Below, piece after piece: positions 6,988-11,110 of a DNA stretch of 11,110 bases. Each line of letters begins with the position of its first letter. Positions within the stretch are counted from its first letter, which is position 1. The notes beneath the pieces were generated by a model, which had not been told where the DNA came from, ran no database searches, and saw only the letters and a program-made list of their open reading frames with translations. The stretch comes from Erysipelotrichia bacterium (GTDB taxonomy: Bacteria; Bacillota_I; Bacilli_A; RFN20; CAG-826): the NCBI GenBank assembly GCA_012971835.1, contig JAAZFR010000114.1, forward strand, positions 1-11,110, given 5' to 3'. Both the position numbers and the translations under genes were made by a program.

Positions 6988-8006
6988 AGTTTGTTTCCAC
7001 CTTGTTCCTTTAGAAAGGTTAGCAATTCGTCAAGTTCACAAGTCGCCACTCCGATATTTTTATCAGCTCCTCCGTAGTATATATAGAGAATTTTATCCTT
7101 TAAAACGATGCCAGTTGGAAAAACGCAACCATTATAATAACCTGCTGTTTCATACTCGTGTTCAGGCTCCATAATATAATCTTTTGTCCGGGCGAGAATA
7201 AGGCTTGGATCATTTAAATCTAACAAGGCTGCGCCAACGCGATATGTTCCATCTTTTGTTGCCACTCCATGATAGATAAAAAGCCATCCAACTTTTGTTT
7301 TAATTGGTGGCGTTGATCCGCCAATTTTGGCATCCTCCCACCATGTCTCGCCTTGCATTAACAAGTTGTATTGATCCCATTCAAGTAAGTCGTCACTAAA
7401 GGAAATATAAATTGCTGGTTTGGGATTAGGATAGCCATTCCCGCAACGTTCCATCCCGCGAGAAATCATGACAAATCGATTTTGAATCTTCTCAGGGAAA
7501 ATAATGACATCACGATCATCAAAGCGCGAATCAGTTAACCGGCCGAGCTTTTTCCAATTTCGCAAATCCTTCGAAATCGCTAAATGCGTAGCGGTCGAAT
7601 TATTGATTAAACATTTTGGCCCGAATTCTGGCTTATAGCCAAAAATCTTTTTATCTAGCCGCCAGTATTGACCTGGTGGAAAGGGGCGTGAAGCATATGT
7701 AAGGTAGAAATAATCACCTAGTTTAATAAGACGTGGGTCTTCAATACCGCCAGCATCTGGTCCATTTGCATCGGCAGAAAGAAGTGGCAAATCAGATTCT
7801 CTTTGAAAATGAAAACCATCTTTGCTAGTCGCAAGACCAAGATAAATTAGATGTTCTTCATCATTTCCTGCCGCGCGATAAAGCATATAGAAAAGCTTCT
7901 CTTCATCATGATAAATTACTGCTGGATTTAAAACGCACAGCGATTCCCAATCATTTCGTTCGTTCTTAAGAAGGATTGGGTTATTTTCGTATTTTTTTAG
8001 TTTCAT
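6984..8006 (-). CDS. Glycoside hydrolase family 130 protein (probable mannoside phosphorylase)
   Basis: This 340-aa cytoplasmic enzyme has the five-bladed beta-propeller pattern of GH130, whose characterised members phosphorolyse or hydrolyse beta-mannosidic bonds. The family hallmark GGIEDPR (86-92) carries the proposed catalytic Asp90. Further conserved pieces are LYRA (Arg44), FPEKI (170-174), ISRG (Arg183), a KIG motif (Lys227), WLFIYHGV (His246) and YYGGAD (Asp315). The Arg, Lys and His positions are those expected to bind phosphate in phosphorylase members, which favours release of mannose 1-phosphate over hydrolysis. The subfamily and acceptor (mannose, glucose or GlcNAc) cannot be assigned with confidence. 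A segment of about 32 residues (107-138) after YASRPF is longer than in the best-known short forms. There is no signal peptide. A strong GGAGGTGA precedes the ATG, suggesting high expression. Confidence 0.9.
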   Translation of the reverse strand: MKLKKYENNPILLKNERNDWESLCVLNPAVIYHDEEKLFYMLYRAAGNDEEHLIYLGLATSKDGFHFQRESDLPLLSADANGPDAGGIEDPRLIKLGDYFYLTYASRPFPPGQYWRLDKKIFGYKPEFGPKCLINNSTATHLAISKDLRNWKKLGRLTDSRFDDRDVIIFPEKIQNRFVMISRGMERCGNGYPNPKPAIYISFSDDLLEWDQYNLLMQGETWWEDAKIGGSTPPIKTKVGWLFIYHGVATKDGTYRVGAALLDLNDPSLILARTKDYIMEPEHEYETAGYYNGCVFPTGIVLKDKILYIYYGGADKNIGVATCELDELLTFLKEQGGNKL

Positions 8007-8010
8007 GCTT

Positions 8011-8018
8011 TCACCTCC
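8011..8018 (-). promoter_or_regulatory. Strong Shine-Dalgarno of the GH130 gene
   Basis: On the leftward strand GGAGGTGA directly follows the TAG stop of the upstream lipoprotein gene (reading TAGGGAGGTGA) and lies at good spacing from the ATG at 8006. It is the best ribosome binding site in the window, while neighbouring genes rely on GAGG- or AGGA-type sites. Confidence 0.85.
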
Positions 8019-10709
8019 CTATAAAGCAGTTGATGATAAATGACTATAAGTCATATTCCCATCAAAAATCATATCATCGACATTCACGTAGCTTATATTT
8101 GCATCGACATTATTAACGATACCAAATGTGATTTTCTTGATGAATTTGACGTTGTTTCGGGTTATTAAGACTGAAGATGAACTCGATATGTTTGTAAAAT
8201 TGTCAAAGCCAATCGAATATTCTTTCCACACGCTTACAAGATTTGTCAAAGTGTATCGGAATTGGACGGTTGTTCCTGACATTTCTAAGTATATGTTGAT
8301 GTAAACCGTGGCTTGATTATCGCCTAGTAAAGAGATTTTCATTCCACGAGCATCAACGTCATCGGCGAAATTAGTTGCTAAGAAATAATTAACCGAAGGC
8401 GAATTTCCCTGATACTTAAGACTCATGCTCTGTTCATTATTCGGCTGACCGGCCGTATTATTTGATACGTTCATCTCCGAGTAGGCGAAGCCAACACCAT
8501 CAGACCACATCTCGTATAGTTCGCTGTCGCTTTGATAATTCTCAAAGTCATCAACATAGCATAACTTCTCATCTTCGTTATCGGGAATCAAAACTTTTTC
8601 CTTGACGATTTCTTCATATGAAGTAGCATCTGTTAGTTTGATATTATCTAAATAGACAGGGTTTGCTGAGGAATAAACAGGATATGCGGATCCATTTTCT
8701 AACTTGTAAAAATACTGAACTCCGATTGAAAAATAGGAAATTGCTTCGCCGGTTATCGGTGCTGGTCCTTCATAAAATAATTCCGGATTATTAATCGTGA
8801 AAAGAGAATACGGAATATTATACTCATACCACGCACCTTTGAGTGCTGTGATTGTATAGCGGTATTCCTCGCCAGATATGAGGCGAAGTTGAATCGTCAT
8901 CTGCGGATGGGCATCGGCTAAATAATTAAAGGCGGCATTATCCGACTTCAGCGTTCCATCTTTTATCCAAATTGATAAAGCATTTGTCCCTTCGGCCGTC
9001 ACACTAGTAGGAATCGTGTAGGCAGCCATACCCATATCGGATTTATAAGTTATTTTGCCAGCTGCTTTATTCGCGCTGCCACCAGTTTTATATTCTTTCT
9101 CTAAAGCAATGTATTCATCTTTATTAGTATTAGAAAGCATCCACTTATAATATAGTTCATTAGATGTTTCATATGATTCAAAATTATCGATAACACCATC
9201 CATACCAACATTAGCGATTCGTTCTTCATCATCTATCTCATTATCAAGAGATACGATTTCAAAATTGCTAAATGAAAGCGTCCCAGAATCATAGATTTTA
9301 TTTAAGCCAAATTGCAAATTAATGATGTAGTAAAACTGTTTTGTTCCATCCCCTAAGATTTGACTTTTATCAAAAGCTCCAAAAGGAATAATGAGCGTCT
9401 TATATTGACCAGCAACTAGATTGCTATACGGATGTGTATATGACCAGCGATCGGTATCTTGCTCATAAATGCGAAGAATCATGTTCGCCGTTGTATAACC
9501 AGTATATTTGACATCAACTTTGATGGCATCACCTTTGGAAAAATAGCGATTGATTGGAATGCGCACAAAACCATAGCCAGCACTTCCGATGCCCTTAGTG
9601 TTATGTTCGTTTGGGTTCGAATCGTAATTTAAAGTTAAACTGCGACCTTCATCGCCAATCGCCGGATTGAAGTTATAAGCTTCGTTTATCCACGTGCTTT
9701 TTTCATAGTCATTAAAATCAAGGCTATCGAGAAACATATGCGAGTAACGCTCATAACGAATAGCTTTAATATCAGAAAAAAGACAGACACCGTCACCGAA
9801 ACTATGTTCAAAAACGACTTCAAAATATTTAATATTCTGATAGCCAAAGATGCCATCACCAATATATGAATCCTTCGTTCTTAATTGAAAATCATCAAAG
9901 TCGAGAATGACGGTTTGTTTTGAGTTTCTCGCGACTTGAATTTCACAGTGCCAATACTCATTGTCACTATCGAGGAAGCGGACGAATACATCTGCATCGT
10001 GCCCCATATAATAGAAATTGAAATATAACGAATCAGTTCCATATAGTTCCATCTCTGCTGATTTTGTTACAACAATCCAACCATCACTTTCGCTACTTCC
10101 CGTCTTGGTTTGTTCCATCGTAAATTCGATCGCCAAAGATTCTTTGCTATTGCCAAAGAAATTTGTGTTATTTATCGAGATGTCGGCTTGGCTCCCTTGA
10201 GGATGGACAATCCAATTTTCGATATCGCCAATTTCGATAGGAATTTCTTCATTGGCATTCGCGGCTAAATAAAATGCGCCATATGCTTCATTACACGCTT
10301 TTGTGTGATCGTCATTGTGAGCTGTGACTCGCCAATAATAAGAGCGATCTTTGATGCGAATTGCCGAAGATAAATTAAACGAAGTGGTCGCAATTCCTTG
10401 TTTCTTTAAATATAGTTCGGTGTCTAGTAGAGGTATTAAGTCAGTTCCTTGTTCAAAAGTTATTGTCGAAGCAACTTCCAAAGTGTAGTTTGATGCATTT
10501 TCTGCCTCTTCCCACGTAAAGGTTGGTAATTCCACCGTTGAAATATTATCCACTGGAGTCAATAAGGAGAAAGAACCAATTTCCCCTTTTGTTTCAATTG
10601 GTTGATACTCGTTTTCGCCTAAAGCATCAAAATCAATTGCTTGCTCACCACAAGAAACGAGTAAAAAAGACATCAAGATGATAAATGATTTTGCAAATAT
10701 TTTTTTCAT
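8019..10709 (-). CDS. Large modular lipoprotein with FN3-like domain and four carbohydrate-binding-like beta-sandwich units
   Basis: This 896-aa surface lipoprotein most likely captures polysaccharide at the cell surface. The signal peptide ends in lipobox LVSC with lipidated Cys20. An FN3-like domain (about 45-150) shows the TFTWEEAENASNYTLEV and SYYWRVTA signatures. Four beta-sandwich units follow at roughly 160-320, 328-488, 505-695 and 717-885. The last two open with matching motifs (VIDNFESYETSNELY and YVDDFENYQSDSELY), and each ends with a strand such as VYLDNIKL or VNVDDMIF, a pattern reminiscent of CBM11-like and related galactose-binding-fold modules. No catalytic domain or active-site motif is visible. 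I chose ATG at 10709: GAGG lies 8 bases upstream, whereas the in-frame TTG at 10715 would sit only 2 bases from it. The gene follows the upstream hydrolase stop by 2 bases. The binding specificity is unknown; mannan is suggested by neighbours. Confidence 0.85.
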   Translation of the reverse strand: MKKIFAKSFIILMSFLLVSCGEQAIDFDALGENEYQPIETKGEIGSFSLLTPVDNISTVELPTFTWEEAENASNYTLEVASTITFEQGTDLIPLLDTELYLKKQGIATTSFNLSSAIRIKDRSYYWRVTAHNDDHTKACNEAYGAFYLAANANEEIPIEIGDIENWIVHPQGSQADISINNTNFFGNSKESLAIEFTMEQTKTGSSESDGWIVVTKSAEMELYGTDSLYFNFYYMGHDADVFVRFLDSDNEYWHCEIQVARNSKQTVILDFDDFQLRTKDSYIGDGIFGYQNIKYFEVVFEHSFGDGVCLFSDIKAIRYERYSHMFLDSLDFNDYEKSTWINEAYNFNPAIGDEGRSLTLNYDSNPNEHNTKGIGSAGYGFVRIPINRYFSKGDAIKVDVKYTGYTTANMILRIYEQDTDRWSYTHPYSNLVAGQYKTLIIPFGAFDKSQILGDGTKQFYYIINLQFGLNKIYDSGTLSFSNFEIVSLDNEIDDEERIANVGMDGVIDNFESYETSNELYYKWMLSNTNKDEYIALEKEYKTGGSANKAAGKITYKSDMGMAAYTIPTSVTAEGTNALSIWIKDGTLKSDNAAFNYLADAHPQMTIQLRLISGEEYRYTITALKGAWYEYNIPYSLFTINNPELFYEGPAPITGEAISYFSIGVQYFYKLENGSAYPVYSSANPVYLDNIKLTDATSYEEIVKEKVLIPDNEDEKLCYVDDFENYQSDSELYEMWSDGVGFAYSEMNVSNNTAGQPNNEQSMSLKYQGNSPSVNYFLATNFADDVDARGMKISLLGDNQATVYINIYLEMSGTTVQFRYTLTNLVSVWKEYSIGFDNFTNISSSSSVLITRNNVKFIKKITFGIVNNVDANISYVNVDDMIFDGNMTYSHLSSTAL

Positions 10710-10711
10710 AA

Positions 10712-11110
10712 TCAAAGCCTCGTTGTGGATAAGACAAGTAAAGTATTGGCCGGAATATCCACTGTAATCCGTTTATTTAAACTACCAGTAATAATTTGAT
10801 TAGGAATAATATATCCGTCACTTCCCAAACGCATATTGCTCTCATTATATGTATATACATATATCTCTTCGGAATTGCTAATTTCTTCTTCGATTGCAAA
10901 TGTTTTCGTAACAGTTTGAATGCCTCGGTTTACGGCAGCGATGCCACCGCGCTTTTGATCATGAGATACCGATGCAATTGCCCGAAATGTATTATCGAGT
11001 TCTACATCATTTGTTAGCGAAGAAAAAATGTGATCGTCAGGTCGAAAAAGGTTAGTCATTAAAACCGACGAATGATACCACGGACGAAGTTCGTGCTTGT
11101 TGGCGGGAGC
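10712..11110 (-). CDS. C-terminal part of a probable glycoside hydrolase (5' end beyond window)
   Basis: This reading frame is open to the right edge of the window, giving the last 132 residues of a longer protein. The internal ATG at 11059 is not a supported start, because the frame continues upstream with sensible sequence (NKHELRPWYHSSVLMTNLFR). The pattern is a short helical RPWYHSSVLMTNLFRPDDHIF stretch followed by a beta-sandwich that ends in DIPANTLLVLSTT. It resembles the end of clan GH-A-like glycosidases, in which the catalytic barrel is followed by a beta-sandwich with a closing IPA-S-L-V-TT strand. The family and substrate cannot be decided without the catalytic part. It is the most upstream gene visible in the leftward operon, and its TGA stop lies 2 bases before the lipoprotein ATG, indicating co-translation. 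A non-enzymatic beta-sandwich protein is the alternative. Confidence 0.6.
   Translation of the reverse strand, partial: APANKHELRPWYHSSVLMTNLFRPDDHIFSSLTNDVELDNTFRAIASVSHDQKRGGIAAVNRGIQTVTKTFAIEEEISNSEEIYVYTYNESNMRLGSDGYIIPNQIITGSLNKRITVDIPANTLLVLSTTRL
10718..10721 (-). promoter_or_regulatory. Ribosome binding site of the large lipoprotein gene
   Basis: GAGG on the leftward strand lies 8 bases before ATG at 10709 and only 2 bases before the alternative TTG at 10715, so it fixes the start at 10709. It is inside the end of the upstream coding region. Confidence 0.6.

Noticed and set aside
10710..10715. TTG start for the large lipoprotein
   Set aside because: It would leave only 2 bases between GAGG and the start; ATG at 10709 has 8, and gives a clean MKK-type lipoprotein signal peptide.
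10712..11059. A complete 115-aa protein starting at ATG 11059
   Set aside because: The frame stays open to the window edge with plausible coding sequence and no ribosome binding site before this ATG; it is the tail of a larger protein.
1..11110. TGA read as tryptophan (Mycoplasma-type code)
   Set aside because: TGA closes several genes at operon junctions, and Trp positions in conserved motifs (for example the GH130 WLFIYHGV) use TGG.
1..11110. CRISPR array, tRNA/rRNA genes, insertion sequences or defence genes
   Set aside because: No spaced direct repeats, cloverleaf-like stretch, transposase motif or inverted terminal repeats were seen; nearly every base is in the metabolic genes.

Overview
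The window looks like a carbohydrate-utilisation locus from a low-GC Gram-positive lineage (Bacilli/Erysipelotrichia or a walled or environmental Mollicutes relative). Supporting signs are AT-rich DNA, purine-rich Shine-Dalgarno sites, two lipobox signal peptides, a UgpC/MsmK-type sugar ABC ATPase and a YesL-like (DUF624) membrane protein. TGA is used as a stop by several genes and TGG encodes Trp, so the code is standard. This excludes Mycoplasma/Spiroplasma-type recoding. No species can be named from the sequence alone.

Layout: one rightward gene at the left end (115-672) encodes a LacA/Maa-type sugar O-acetyltransferase. It faces nine tightly packed leftward genes that fill the rest of the window. 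In transcription order (right to left) these are: the C-terminal end of a probable glycoside hydrolase (cut by the window edge); an 896-aa lipoprotein with an FN3-like domain and four carbohydrate-binding-like beta-sandwich units; a GH130 mannoside phosphorylase-type enzyme; a lipoprotein SGNH/GDSL esterase with an InlB-type repeat; three membrane proteins of unknown or poorly known role (162, 204 and 286 aa, the last YesL-like); a 625-aa sugar ABC ATPase with an apparently triplicated C-terminal domain; and a CE2-type acetyl esterase. Gene junctions are either 4-base ATGA overlaps or gaps of 2 to 16 bases, so this is almost certainly one operon. Its promoter, and presumably the permeases and solute-binding protein, lie beyond the right edge.

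How the genes may work together (inference): the surface lipoproteins bind and partly deacetylate an acetylated polysaccharide, the ABC importer energised by the ATPase takes up oligosaccharides, and the cytoplasmic CE2 esterase and GH130 enzyme deacetylate them and cleave mannosidic bonds. CE2 esterases and GH130 phosphorylases occur together in known beta-mannan utilisation loci of gut Firmicutes such as Roseburia, so acetylated (gluco)mannan is the leading substrate guess. The least ordinary items are the ATPase with three tandem TOBE-like units, the uncharacterised membrane trio, and the two esterases with altered SGNH motif residues.
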